DNA of 64,000 nucleotides from assembly GCF_001548055.1 (NCBI RefSeq), contig NZ_AP014724.1, positions 2,480,001 to 2,544,000 on the forward strand. Direction: 5' to 3'. The notes under the pieces are model-generated. The model saw nothing but the letters and a program-made list of their open reading frames with translations. It did no database searches and was not told the DNA's origin. This DNA is from Sulfurospirillum cavolei (GTDB taxonomy: Bacteria > Campylobacterota > Campylobacteria > Campylobacterales > Sulfurospirillaceae). The position numbers and the translations under genes are program-made. This document shows positions 56,614-64,000 of the stretch, piece by piece; position 1 is the first letter of the stretch; every line of letters begins with the position of its first letter.

Positions 56614-57616
56614 ACGCGATCATAGGAATACCGGCGGTTTCGTCCAAACCGCACATCAAGTTTGCATTGACCACCGCTTGGGACGAAGCACCGCGTAAAA
56701 GGTTATCGATAGCAGACGAAACGAAAAGGGATTTGCCTTTTTGCGTCACGAAAATATCGCAAAAATTGGTTCCTGCCGTCGCTTTAATCTCTACGGGCGT
56801 TTCGCGCACGCGCACGAACGTCGCATCGGCGTAATACGCCCTTAAAACCGCCTTCGCGTCAATCGTCTCATCGGTTTGCAAATAAGAACTTACCAACATT
56901 CCGCGCGTCAGGGGAAGCAAATGCGGAATGAAGTTGACTTCAAACGCATGCGCGCTTATCTGGCGCAATTTTTCCGCAATTTCGGGTTCGTGGCGATGCT
57001 TTAACGGATTGTAGGCAAACATATTTTCGTTAATAGCAACAAAATGCGCCGTAGGCGTTAACTTTTTACCTGCACCCGACACACCGCTTTTCGCATCGAT
57101 AAAAATCGGTGCTTCTTTGTTCAGATACGGCAAAAACGGCAAAATTCCCAAAATCGACGCCGTAGGATAACACCCCGGATTGGCGATCAAACGAGCGTTT
57201 TGAATGCGTGCTTTGTGAATTTCGGGCAATCCGTAGACCGCTTCGCTTAAATGTTCTTTATCCTCATGCTCGCAATAGTGTTTTTCGTAGGCTTCCAACT
57301 CCAAGCGATAGTCCGCAGAAAGATCGACAACCTTGACATGTAAGTCTAAAAGCTCTTTCGCAAACCCCATCGCGGCTTTGTGAGGAAGTGCTAAAAATGC
57401 CAGCGTCGCATGTTTTGCCACCTCTTTGGCGTCAGCTTTTTGCACGTCTTGTTCAAAAACGCAAGCGAGCGAAGGATGAAGCTCGCTTGCGCTCACGCCT
57501 CCTTCGCTCGTTGCGATATAACGAATCGTGAAATGAGGATGGTTGATCAAGATTTTGATCAATTCCAATCCCGTATATCCGCTAGCCCCTATAATAGCTA
57601 CATCGATTTTAGGCAT
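56603..57616 (-). CDS. argC: N-acetyl-gamma-glutamyl-phosphate reductase
   Basis: 337 residues: AIIGASGYTGLELIKIL, catalytic Cys in NPGCYPTASIL, SGVSGAGKK, HRHEPEIAEKL. Third step of arginine synthesis. Two bases after greA. TTACATGT at 57336 is read Leu-His-Val. Confidence 0.96.
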   Translation of the reverse strand: MPKIDVAIIGASGYTGLELIKILINHPHFTIRYIATSEGGVSASELHPSLACVFEQDVQKADAKEVAKHATLAFLALPHKAAMGFAKELLDLHVKVVDLSADYRLELEAYEKHYCEHEDKEHLSEAVYGLPEIHKARIQNARLIANPGCYPTASILGILPFLPYLNKEAPIFIDAKSGVSGAGKKLTPTAHFVAINENMFAYNPLKHRHEPEIAEKLRQISAHAFEVNFIPHLLPLTRGMLVSSYLQTDETIDAKAVLRAYYADATFVRVRETPVEIKATAGTNFCDIFVTQKGKSLFVSSAIDNLLRGASSQAVVNANLMCGLDETAGIPMIAYVP

Positions 57617-57618
57617 GC

Positions 57619-58113
57619 TTATCCTTCAAAGTCGATCTCGCGATAGGCGATTTCGAGGATTTCGTACTCTTGCGAGCCGTTCGGTAATTTAATCGTTACT
57701 TCTTCGCCTTCGCTACGTCCCATGAGCTGTTTGGCAAGCGGAGAGTGAAACGAAATCAACCCGCGATCGGGATTGCTTTCGGTACTACCTACGATGGTAT
57801 AGCTTACCTCTTCGCCGCTGTCCGTATTTTCCAACATCACGCTCGAACCGAATCGTACTTTATCGTGTTCGTACGAGCTAGGATCGATCACGTGGGCACG
57901 TGCCAAAAGATCGCTTAGTTCGCCGATGCGCGTATCGATAAACGCTAAACGATCTTTGGCCGCGTGGTATTCGGCATTCTCTTTAAGATCCCCGTGACTG
58001 CGCGCAATATCCAATTCTATGACCGTCTCGGGACGTTGTTTTTTTCGTAAATCTTGTAATTCGTTTGATAATTTTTGATAACCGAACTCGGTCATCGGCT
58101 CTTTATTTTCCAT
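57619..58113 (-). CDS. greA: Transcription elongation factor GreA
   Basis: 164 residues. N-terminal coiled coil with DIARSHGDLKENAEYHAAKD (the acidic tip), and C-terminal FKBP-like domain. Rescues arrested RNA polymerase. ATG 58113 has AAGGAG at good spacing; the in-frame ATG at 58128 is less likely. Confidence 0.96.
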   Translation of the reverse strand: MENKEPMTEFGYQKLSNELQDLRKKQRPETVIELDIARSHGDLKENAEYHAAKDRLAFIDTRIGELSDLLARAHVIDPSSYEHDKVRFGSSVMLENTDSGEEVSYTIVGSTESNPDRGLISFHSPLAKQLMGRSEGEEVTIKLPNGSQEYEILEIAYREIDFEG

Positions 58114-58138
58114 TGAGTTCTCCTTCAAAAAGCACCTA

Positions 58139-59176
58139 TTATAGCTTCATTATACTTATCATTGCCTCTTTGCTTCCGTGTTCCAAAAGCGTTCGAAGTT
58201 TCGTGGCACGTTCGAAAAAAACCTCTTGATCGGTTTGCTCGTAAACGTGGAGCAAGTTGTCCGCATAGACCTCTTCTTGCAACAACTCTACATGTAAAGG
58301 CTCTTCTTGTTCAAAATCAAACAAAATATTCGCCAAACCGACATGTTTGAGCTTCACAAATTGCTTCGCAATCCAATAATCAAACGCTTTGGCTTTGTAC
58401 GCCAACACGAAAGGCACCCCCACAAGAGCCGCTTCCAACGTCGCCGTTCCCGAACAAACAAACGCAAACTCGCTTTGTAAAAACGCGTCGTACGTATTGC
58501 GTGAAATTTTGAACATACCCAAATCCCCGTATATATCGACAATTTCCCGATACGTAAAATGTGCGGGAATGACCAGAAGCTTCTCTTTATCCTCAATTTT
58601 TGCCGCAAGTTCTTTGTAGATAGGCAATAAAGCCCTTATCTCACTCTTGCGGCTTCCGGGCAGAAAGGCGATCGTTCCCGTTTTTTCATGGCGTATCTTA
58701 AAGTGCGGTATCTCGTCCAACAAGGGATTGCCTACATACGTCGATTTGGTATAACATAAATTCTCAAACGGGAAAATCGACGCCAAAATATCGCAATATT
58801 TTTCCAATTTCGCCGCGCGTTTGGGTCTCCAAGCCCATACTTTCGGCAAAATGTAGTAAATGATCTGGACGTTCGGATTGATCGTTTTAATCGCTTTTGC
58901 CAAAGGTAAATTAAAAGCCGGAGAGTCGATCAGCAACACTTTATCCACAAAAAAACTCATACGCGCCATCACTTTAATCGCCCGTTTCGCCTCGCGAATT
59001 TTAGGAAGTGCATCCAAAAAACCCATAATCGAAAAAGCACCGGAAGACAAAAACGGCTTCCCGAAACGCTCGTCGAAAATACCGAAAATTTCGCAAGACT
59101 CCAAGCCTTCTAAAATAGGTTCGAGATGCAAATTTGCGGAGGGTTCCAATGCCGAGATTAAAAGTTTCAAACGCAT
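58139..59176 (-). CDS. lpxB: Lipid-A-disaccharide synthase
   Basis: 345 residues: LLISALEPSANLHLEPIL, YYILPKVWAWRPKRAAKL, LPGSRKSEI, VCSGTATLEAALVGVPFVLAYK. Joins the two sugars of lipid A. ATG 59176 is called, but AAGG sits only one base before it; TTG 59170, two codons in, has ideal spacing and gives the family-like MKLLIS start, so it may be the real one. Confidence 0.95.
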   Translation of the reverse strand: MRLKLLISALEPSANLHLEPILEGLESCEIFGIFDERFGKPFLSSGAFSIMGFLDALPKIREAKRAIKVMARMSFFVDKVLLIDSPAFNLPLAKAIKTINPNVQIIYYILPKVWAWRPKRAAKLEKYCDILASIFPFENLCYTKSTYVGNPLLDEIPHFKIRHEKTGTIAFLPGSRKSEIRALLPIYKELAAKIEDKEKLLVIPAHFTYREIVDIYGDLGMFKISRNTYDAFLQSEFAFVCSGTATLEAALVGVPFVLAYKAKAFDYWIAKQFVKLKHVGLANILFDFEQEEPLHVELLQEEVYADNLLHVYEQTDQEVFFERATKLRTLLEHGSKEAMISIMKL

Positions 59177-59267
59177 ACCTTCTTTTTTGTATAAGTCTAT
59201 ACAAAAATCTCTTAAAAAGAGACGCGCTTTGGAGCTTTAAACGAAGTCTACTATAAGCCCGTTTCGT

Positions 59268-59273
59268 TATAAT
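59268..59273 (+). promoter_or_regulatory. -10 box of surE-tcdA
   Basis: Perfect TATAAT, 25 bases before ATG 59299, in the divergent spacer with lpxB. Confidence 0.55.
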
Positions 59274-59298
59274 GGTTTTAAAAAAGACAGGTCTTTTC

Positions 59299-60084
59299 AT
59301 GAAACGTATTTTAATTACCAACGACGACGGATTTGAAAGTCCGGGCTTACATGCGCTTGCACGCGCGCTTCGTCCTTTAGGGCATGTCACGATCGTAGCT
59401 CCCACCACCGAAAAATCAGCATGCGGACACTCTTTAACCTTAACGCGTCCGCTTCGCTTTATCTCCATTAGCGACGATTTTTTTAAACTGGACGACGGCA
59501 CGCCGACCGATTGCATTTACCTCTCGCTCAATGCCCTTTTTGAAGGAGAGAGCAAACCCGACCTCATCGTAAGCGGCATCAATAAAGGCTCCAATTTGGG
59601 CGAAGACATTACCTACAGCGGTACGGCGAGCGCGGCAATGGAAGGTGCACTTCACAGCGTTCCGTCCATCGCGATTTCGCAAGTTTACGAAGGTAGCCCC
59701 CAAAATATCGAATTGACGCACGGCTACGATTTGGCGGAGCGCGTCGTGTACGATCTTTCCAAAAAGATTTTGGAAAAAACCTTTCCTTTGAACGAACGTC
59801 GCTTTTTAAACGTCAACGTGCCGCCGTTGAAACCCGAAGAGTGCAAAGGCTATAAAATCACGCGCGCAGGATACCGTATGTACGGAAACGACGCGCATCT
59901 GCACCGCAATCCTAGAGGCGAAGAGTTCTACTGGCTGGGCGTTCACACACTGGAGTGGAAAAAAGGAGCACTTAGCGACTGCGATTTGAGTGCTATCGAA
60001 GAGGGCTACGTCTCGATTACGCCGATAAAGCTCGATATGACCGCGCACGATGAACTGGAAGCCTTAAAAGAGTGGATCAAATAA
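59299..60084 (+). CDS. surE: 5'-nucleotidase SurE
   Basis: 261 residues: RILITNDDGFESPGLHAL with the metal-binding DD pair, SGINKGSNLGEDITYSGTAS. Dephosphorylates nucleoside monophosphates. ATG 59299 chosen because the family starts directly before RILITNDDG. TAATG overlap with the next gene. Confidence 0.96.
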   Translation: MKRILITNDDGFESPGLHALARALRPLGHVTIVAPTTEKSACGHSLTLTRPLRFISISDDFFKLDDGTPTDCIYLSLNALFEGESKPDLIVSGINKGSNLGEDITYSGTASAAMEGALHSVPSIAISQVYEGSPQNIELTHGYDLAERVVYDLSKKILEKTFPLNERRFLNVNVPPLKPEECKGYKITRAGYRMYGNDAHLHRNPRGEEFYWLGVHTLEWKKGALSDCDLSAIEEGYVSITPIKLDMTAHDELEALKEWIK

Positions 60085-60728
60085 TGGACGACCGCTTCAC
60101 AAGAGTTCGCCGTGTTTTTGGTGAGGATTTTGAAAAACTCCAAAAAGCAAATATCCTTCTTTTAGGCGTGGGCGGTGTTGGAAGTGTCTGTTTGGACGCA
60201 CTGTTTCGAACCGGCATCGGGCGCATTACCATCGTTGATGATGATGTGTATGACATCACAAACCAAAACCGACAACTAGGCTCAGAAGCGGTGGGCGAAG
60301 TCAAAGTCTTGCACCTTGCCTCACTTTACTCCAACGTCACACCGATTCACGTACTCATTACGCCCGAGTGGGTGGAGCAGTTTGACTTTTCGCCTTTTGA
60401 TCTTGTCATCGACGCTATAGACGATATGAGAGCCAAAGTTGCCGTAGCACACAAAACGAGCGAAAAACTTTTCAGCTCCAGCGGCAGTGCTAAAAAACTA
60501 GACCCCACACGCATTCGCACTGCTTCCATCTGGAAAACTCATGGTGACGCGCTGGCAAAAAAGATGCGGTATGAACTCAAAAAAAGCGGTTTTACGGGAG
60601 ATTTTCTAACCGTCTTCTCAGACGAAGAGCCTACATGTAAAGAACTAGGAAGCCTCATGTGCGTTACGGGAGCATTTGGCTTGACGCTCGCTTCACTGGC
60701 AATTCGGAAGATTACGGGAAAAATGTAA
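60084..60728 (+). CDS. tcdA: ThiF-family enzyme, TcdA-like (tRNA t6A dehydratase)
   Basis: 214 residues: RFTRVRRVFGEDFEKL, ATP loop LLGVGGVGSVCLDAL, VDDDVYDITNQNRQ, IDAIDDMRAKV and a C-terminal SLMCVTGAFGLTLAS. This is the TcdA/CsdL pattern: cyclisation of t6A at tRNA position 37. It is shorter than the E. coli protein. TsaB-like and Sua5-like proteins of the same pathway are also in the window. GC content drops sharply just past its stop. Confidence 0.85.
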   Translation: MDDRFTRVRRVFGEDFEKLQKANILLLGVGGVGSVCLDALFRTGIGRITIVDDDVYDITNQNRQLGSEAVGEVKVLHLASLYSNVTPIHVLITPEWVEQFDFSPFDLVIDAIDDMRAKVAVAHKTSEKLFSSSGSAKKLDPTRIRTASIWKTHGDALAKKMRYELKKSGFTGDFLTVFSDEEPTCKELGSLMCVTGAFGLTLASLAIRKITGKM

Positions 60729-60762
60729 GTTATTGCTCGAACAAAGAAAATTAAGAAAAAAA

Positions 60763-62550
60763 ATGAATCAAAAACGACCCATGCAGACTGATTCGCAAAG
60801 TCTTGGTGATATAGGGGCAACAACAGTACAATTAATTTTGCAAAAATTTAAATGGACTGCAGATATTATCAAAAGTGATTTTGGCGAAGATATTGACTGC
60901 AATATCTTCATTGATAATATTAGAACAAACTATCATTTTAGGTGTCAAGTAAAATCATCAACTAAAGATAGCAAATATATACGAAAATTAAAAAATGGAG
61001 ATTTTAGTATATCAATTGAAGCAACTCACTTGAGAGCGTGGCAAACTAGTTATTTTCCTGTTTTTTTAATAATCTATGAAGAAGAAACCGATAAATGTTA
61101 TTGGACTATGCCTGTTGAACAAATCTTTCAAAGTCCAAGAAAATTAAATGCAAAAGCTCCCACTATCAATATTTCTAAAAATAATATTTTTGATGATACC
61201 ACCAAAGACAATATTTTAAATACAACAAAAAACTTTTACAGTAAGTTTTTAAGAGTAGATGAATCGGCTATTGAATGTAATGTAGTGCCTGTTTTAATGC
61301 CAGATTATAAGGTTATACCAATATTTGATTGCTATGATTTTATTCATAGTAAAAGTGACCTTCAGATTGATTTGAATTATAATTTAATTGAAAATTTACC
61401 ATCTTGGATGATGGTATTAAGGCGAATTGATCCTTCAAGTATTCATACCTTTTTAAAAATATCTTCAACAGTTAAAGTAGAGTTGGAAGAATTTATTAAA
61501 AAGTTAAAACAGAAGTTATTATTATTTGATTACTCAACCAAAAATAATAAATGGATTTCTTTTATTATTAGTCCAATCAAAATATCTTCACGTAAATCAA
61601 ATTGGGAAAACGAATTGACTTCTTGGCTTTCATTTTCTAAAATAAATAATCATATAGTCGATGATTTTAATTATACATTTGAGTCTCCTAACAATTTCTT
61701 GAGACAAATCACTAGGCGCTCTATGAGTTGGGATTCATCTTATTTTGTAGACCCTACACAAGATATAGCAATTCGGTTTTTAGGTGCTAATAAAATTACG
61801 CCTGCCATTTTAAATATTAATCAAATTCATTTGAACAATATAAAAGGTCAATATCTTTTATGGGAGTGCAAAAAAGAAGATATTGAGACATTGCACAATA
61901 AAATTTCTACTCTTGAATTACAAATCCAGATACTTGAAAATACAAATGAAAAATGCTTAGTAGCTATAGCGATGGCTATGTTTGATCCAACCATAGGTAT
62001 GTACACGCAAGCTAGAGATTGGGAAAGTTATGAAAATGGCAATGCGAAGAACATTTTAGAAAAAAATAATATGATACAAGCTTTACCAGGGAATGAATAT
62101 AAAGGTAAAACGCCAGTATTATTAAAAGAACTATTAAAACCATATGGTGAATCAAACTATACAATGGCTCAAGTCAATATAAATAGCTATATTTGGGGAT
62201 TCCCATTAATGCAAAATCAAAGAGAAATATACATTTCAAGGTTTCAAGAAATTGCACAAGACAAAGCAGAAAAGCTTAAATTAAAAATCAAAAAGTATAA
62301 ACACAATTTTCAAATAGAGTTGATTTTAGTAGATGACACATTTAGAAACTCTATTTATGAATTGCTAATAGGTTTTATACCTAATTTAGAAAAATCTTCT
62401 AAAGATGCTTATTTGGACAAAGAAAGTGAAATCCTAAAAATATTTGATGATATATTGCCAACTAAAACATATAGTGATACAACATTTAAAAATTCTTTTG
62501 ATATTTTACATGTTGCAGGACAAATTGAATTTGAAAAGCATACAAAATAG
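60763..62550 (+). CDS. DUF4365-domain protein, candidate nuclease, AT-rich acquired gene
   Basis: 595 residues from ATG 60763 (AAGA upstream; TTG 60733 and ATG 60781 are alternatives). The N-terminal domain (about 12-125) is DUF4365-like: LGDIGATTVQLILQ, GEDIDCNIFI and FRCQVKSS. D45 and Q62-x-K64 fit a PD-(D/E)xK nuclease fold with Gln in the usual acidic place. The remaining 470 residues match nothing I recognise; a short coiled coil lies near residues 375-400. Base composition is visibly more AT-rich than both neighbours, and Leu/Ile/Asn/Lys codons dominate. No partner gene, repeats or integrase are seen. It could be a single-gene defence protein; that is inference. The 3' end holds a TTACATGT octamer (62516). 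Confidence 0.75.
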   Translation: MNQKRPMQTDSQSLGDIGATTVQLILQKFKWTADIIKSDFGEDIDCNIFIDNIRTNYHFRCQVKSSTKDSKYIRKLKNGDFSISIEATHLRAWQTSYFPVFLIIYEEETDKCYWTMPVEQIFQSPRKLNAKAPTINISKNNIFDDTTKDNILNTTKNFYSKFLRVDESAIECNVVPVLMPDYKVIPIFDCYDFIHSKSDLQIDLNYNLIENLPSWMMVLRRIDPSSIHTFLKISSTVKVELEEFIKKLKQKLLLFDYSTKNNKWISFIISPIKISSRKSNWENELTSWLSFSKINNHIVDDFNYTFESPNNFLRQITRRSMSWDSSYFVDPTQDIAIRFLGANKITPAILNINQIHLNNIKGQYLLWECKKEDIETLHNKISTLELQIQILENTNEKCLVAIAMAMFDPTIGMYTQARDWESYENGNAKNILEKNNMIQALPGNEYKGKTPVLLKELLKPYGESNYTMAQVNINSYIWGFPLMQNQREIYISRFQEIAQDKAEKLKLKIKKYKHNFQIELILVDDTFRNSIYELLIGFIPNLEKSSKDAYLDKESEILKIFDDILPTKTYSDTTFKNSFDILHVAGQIEFEKHTK

Positions 62551-62555
62551 TTTTC

Positions 62556-63179
62556 TTACTCTTCCATCGCCATCATCAAAAACCCCGTAAAAGCGGCATT
62601 GTCATCGTGGCTTATCTTTGCTCCGACATTGGCTTTCATGTTTTCCAATACACTCGTATACGCTGTGTAAAATTTATAACTCGGTTTTGGCTTATAAACT
62701 AAACCTTCTATCTCAAAAAAAGCGATAATGTTTTTGGTGGTTGTAGGCTTGATGAAAAACGCTTTATCTCGGTAAAAGTAGTAAGGAATGAACGTTACAA
62801 GCGGCCATTTTGCCAAACTGTAAAATGAAAGCACCTCTACTAAGGTCTCAAAGCCCTCTTTTGGGTCGCCGTAAAGCATTTCATACAGACCAATACAAAG
62901 CATATCTCTTCGCTCCATGCGCATGGACTTGACCATATCGCGTACTTTTGGTTTTTCAAAGAGTGAGATGAGGGTTGACTTTGAGGCGATTTTGGCGAAG
63001 TTTTCGCAGATGAGCTCAGGCTGTGAGAAATTCTCTTTGGCAAACATCTCACGGACTTGCTCGCCTATTTTTGCGGTGTTGTGTCGTTTGATGATAGGTT
63101 GAAGTCCTATATCTTGAAACCCCTCAGGATAAAGTTCTAAAAAATAAGCTTCCGCGTTTTTGAGTTTTTCTAAGTTCAT
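62556..63179 (-). CDS. Hypothetical protein
   Basis: 207 residues; I do not recognise the family. It is a soluble, mostly helical protein with a Tyr/Phe-rich stretch (ITFIPYYFYRDKAFF-like, about 130-145) and conserved-looking MRMERRDMLCIGLYEMLYG. Its ATG overlaps the stop of the Sua5-like gene (TAATG), so the two are probably co-transcribed from the carB side. Convergent with the DUF4365 gene, five bases apart. Composition is like the backbone, so it is probably a native gene. Confidence 0.7.
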   Translation of the reverse strand: MNLEKLKNAEAYFLELYPEGFQDIGLQPIIKRHNTAKIGEQVREMFAKENFSQPELICENFAKIASKSTLISLFEKPKVRDMVKSMRMERRDMLCIGLYEMLYGDPKEGFETLVEVLSFYSLAKWPLVTFIPYYFYRDKAFFIKPTTTKNIIAFFEIEGLVYKPKPSYKFYTAYTSVLENMKANVGAKISHDDNAAFTGFLMMAMEE

Positions 63180-63619
63180 TACCGTAATTTCCTCATCTTG
63201 TGTTTACCGAGTTTGAAAATCTTTGAGGGTTTGTCTTCAAAAAAACCTTTACATGTAAACACAACGATGTCTGCTTTTTCGATGGCAAAAGCTTCATCAA
63301 AACCCTTCCCGCTGGGGTTAGACGAGGTGGAATAACTCCATGTCAGTTTTCGTAAAAACGGCAAGTGATCCGTGTCTTGGATCACACGAATTGCTAGTCC
63401 ACACGGATAGGCGAAAGTAGTTTTTTTGGCTCTTCGGATACGGTTTTTATGCTCTTTTGGAACACGGGTAAAGGTGCGAAGTGTCTGTAAGCTGTCCACG
63501 CTCATCAAAAACGGCTTACCGTTTGGGCGATTTTTGATGGTTGCTAATGCCTCGGCATTTTGGGAGAGAAACCCCGCCGTTGTCTCTGTTTGAGCTAGAT
63601 AAACACGGTCGGGGTTCAT
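63179..63619 (-). CDS. Sua5/YciO/YrdC-family protein
   Basis: 146 residues from ATG 63619. VYLAQTETTAGFLSQNAEAL corresponds to the YrdC N-terminal motif with substrate-binding K/T replaced in part; NRPNGKPFLMSVDSL and WSYSTSSNPSGKGFDEAFA are also family-like. TsaC/Sua5 makes threonylcarbamoyl-AMP for tRNA t6A. This short, divergent form is the version found in Campylobacterota. An alternative start at 63664 would overlap carB by 41 bases. The full palindrome TTACATGTAA lies at 63249-63258. Confidence 0.72.
   Translation of the reverse strand: MNPDRVYLAQTETTAGFLSQNAEALATIKNRPNGKPFLMSVDSLQTLRTFTRVPKEHKNRIRRAKKTTFAYPCGLAIRVIQDTDHLPFLRKLTWSYSTSSNPSGKGFDEAFAIEKADIVVFTCKGFFEDKPSKIFKLGKHKMRKLR
63249..63258. 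repeat. TTACATGTAA palindrome in the Sua5-like gene
   Basis: Full 10-bp form of the over-represented octamer; read as Phe-Thr-Cys-Lys in this gene. The same form occurs at 19576-19585 in nadC, and twice in the hairpin at 29286-29320. Confidence 0.7.
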
Positions 63620-63623
63620 GGTT

Positions 63624-64000
63624 TTAGTTGAGATAGTCTTGTAAAGCACGTGGTTCAAGCGCACTTTTGTCTTGAATGTACGCGATAGATTCCGTTGCCG
63701 CCGCTGCTGCCGCTACGGTCGTAAAATAAGGAATTTTGAAGCGAAGAACCGCTTGGCGGATCTTTTTTGCATCGTCTTTGCTCGATTTGGCATCGCTCGT
63801 GTTAATCACTAAAGCGATGTCGCCGTTTTTGAGTTTATCTTCGATGTTGGGGCGACCCTCGGAAATTTTATAGACAAATTCCGCTTCCACGCCCGCATCG
63901 CGCAAGGCTTTATGCGTTCCGCCGGTCGCGACGACTTTAAAACCGAGCTGAACAAATTTTTCGCCGATCTGTTTAGCATAGCTTTTATCGATATCGACTA
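63624..64000 (-). CDS. carB: Carbamoyl-phosphate synthase large subunit, C-terminal end (5' part outside window)
   Basis: The frame is open at base 64000; only the last 125 codons are visible. They form the MGS-like allosteric domain: KFVQLGFKVVATGGTHKAL, GRPNIEDKLKNGDIALVINT, KKIRQAVLRFKIPYFTTVAAA. This domain of CarB binds UMP/ornithine and controls the enzyme. The stop lies two bases before the start codon I call for the Sua5-like gene. Confidence 0.92.
   Translation of the reverse strand, partial: VDIDKSYAKQIGEKFVQLGFKVVATGGTHKALRDAGVEAEFVYKISEGRPNIEDKLKNGDIALVINTSDAKSSKDDAKKIRQAVLRFKIPYFTTVAAAAAATESIAYIQDKSALEPRALQDYLN

Noticed and set aside
60729..60762. Attachment site or flanking repeat at the DUF4365 gene
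   Set aside because: I compared the bases after tcdA with those after 62550 and saw no shared repeat or tRNA fragment.
17..63258. The octamer as a restriction or methylation site
   Set aside because: Restriction sites are usually avoided, not enriched, and the enrichment needs the asymmetric AA flank, which a palindromic ACATGT site would not. A methylase cannot be fully excluded.
17..63258. The octamer as a Chi/KOPS-type strand-polar site
   Set aside because: Orientation follows gene direction: in five of seven plus-strand gene copies it flips to TTACATGT. A replication-polar signal would keep one orientation over 64 kb. The sample is small, so this is a provisional rejection.
1..64000. 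CRISPR array, insertion sequence, prophage or integron
   Set aside because: No regularly spaced repeats, transposase, integrase or phage genes were seen on either strand.

Overview
The window is a stretch of conserved chromosome from a member of the Campylobacterota. Gene content and order are the evidence: lysA-pheA-hisC-fliF-fliG-fliH-dxs-perR, ndk-DUF177-rpmF-plsX-fabH, cheV-cheA(REC)-cheW and an HsrA/CosR-type regulator are all arrangements I know from Campylobacter and its relatives. The moderate GC, a TsdA-type dihaem cytochrome and a large set of sensory proteins suggest a free-living, Sulfurospirillum-like organism; that genus assignment is inference. I see no rRNA, tRNA, CRISPR array, insertion sequence or prophage.

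Layout. 1-5250: end of a radical SAM gene, a YgbA-like protein, a TsdA-type cytochrome divergent from a Cache sensor/response regulator/histidine kinase operon, and a cold-shock protein. 5450-8270: a large CHASE4-like/PAS/GGDEF/EAL protein and a DUF309 protein. 8276-21109 (minus): ribD, rimP, rbfA, infB, ylxR; then thrB, tsaB-like, lpxC, minC, M23 peptidase, DHH phosphoesterase; then flhB, nadC, nadA. 21217-26009 (plus): plsY, folB, an HsrA/CosR-type regulator with its own kinase, ferredoxin, Ppx/GppA. 26073-36247: bamA, tyrA, fabH, plsX, rpmF, DUF177, ndk, ferredoxin, an MCP, peroxiredoxin, PerR. 36331-50930 (minus): dxs, flagellar MS-ring/switch genes, aromatic/His/Lys biosynthesis, lptG, pth, rplY, pilT, transaldolase, serB, bacteriohemerythrin. 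51094-60728: metF, chemotaxis core, lipid A enzymes, argC, greA, surE, tcdA-like. 60763-62550: an AT-rich DUF4365 gene that looks acquired. 62556-64000: a hypothetical gene, a Sua5/YciO-like gene and the 3' end of carB.

The most striking signal is not a gene. The octamer ACATGTAA (complement TTACATGT) occurs at 26 places by hand count, where about two to three are expected. Eleven of these extend to the decamer TGACATGTAA. Fifteen of the 23 coding copies are read as Leu-His-Val with the same codons, and two copies form an inverted pair that makes the hairpin between the convergent genes tyrA and fabH. This is the behaviour of a DNA uptake sequence in Neisseria or Pasteurellaceae, and a pilT gene lies in the same window. 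To my knowledge no such sequence is described for this phylum.

Other points of interest: a tandem 11-bp repeat between tsdA and the three-component sensor operon, placed to act as an OmpR-type operator for both; two genes whose best start codons are AUC and AUA; an HsrA/CosR orthologue that keeps its phospho-acceptor Asp and a partner kinase; and possible leaderless mRNAs for the GGDEF/EAL gene and the ylxR-infB operon.
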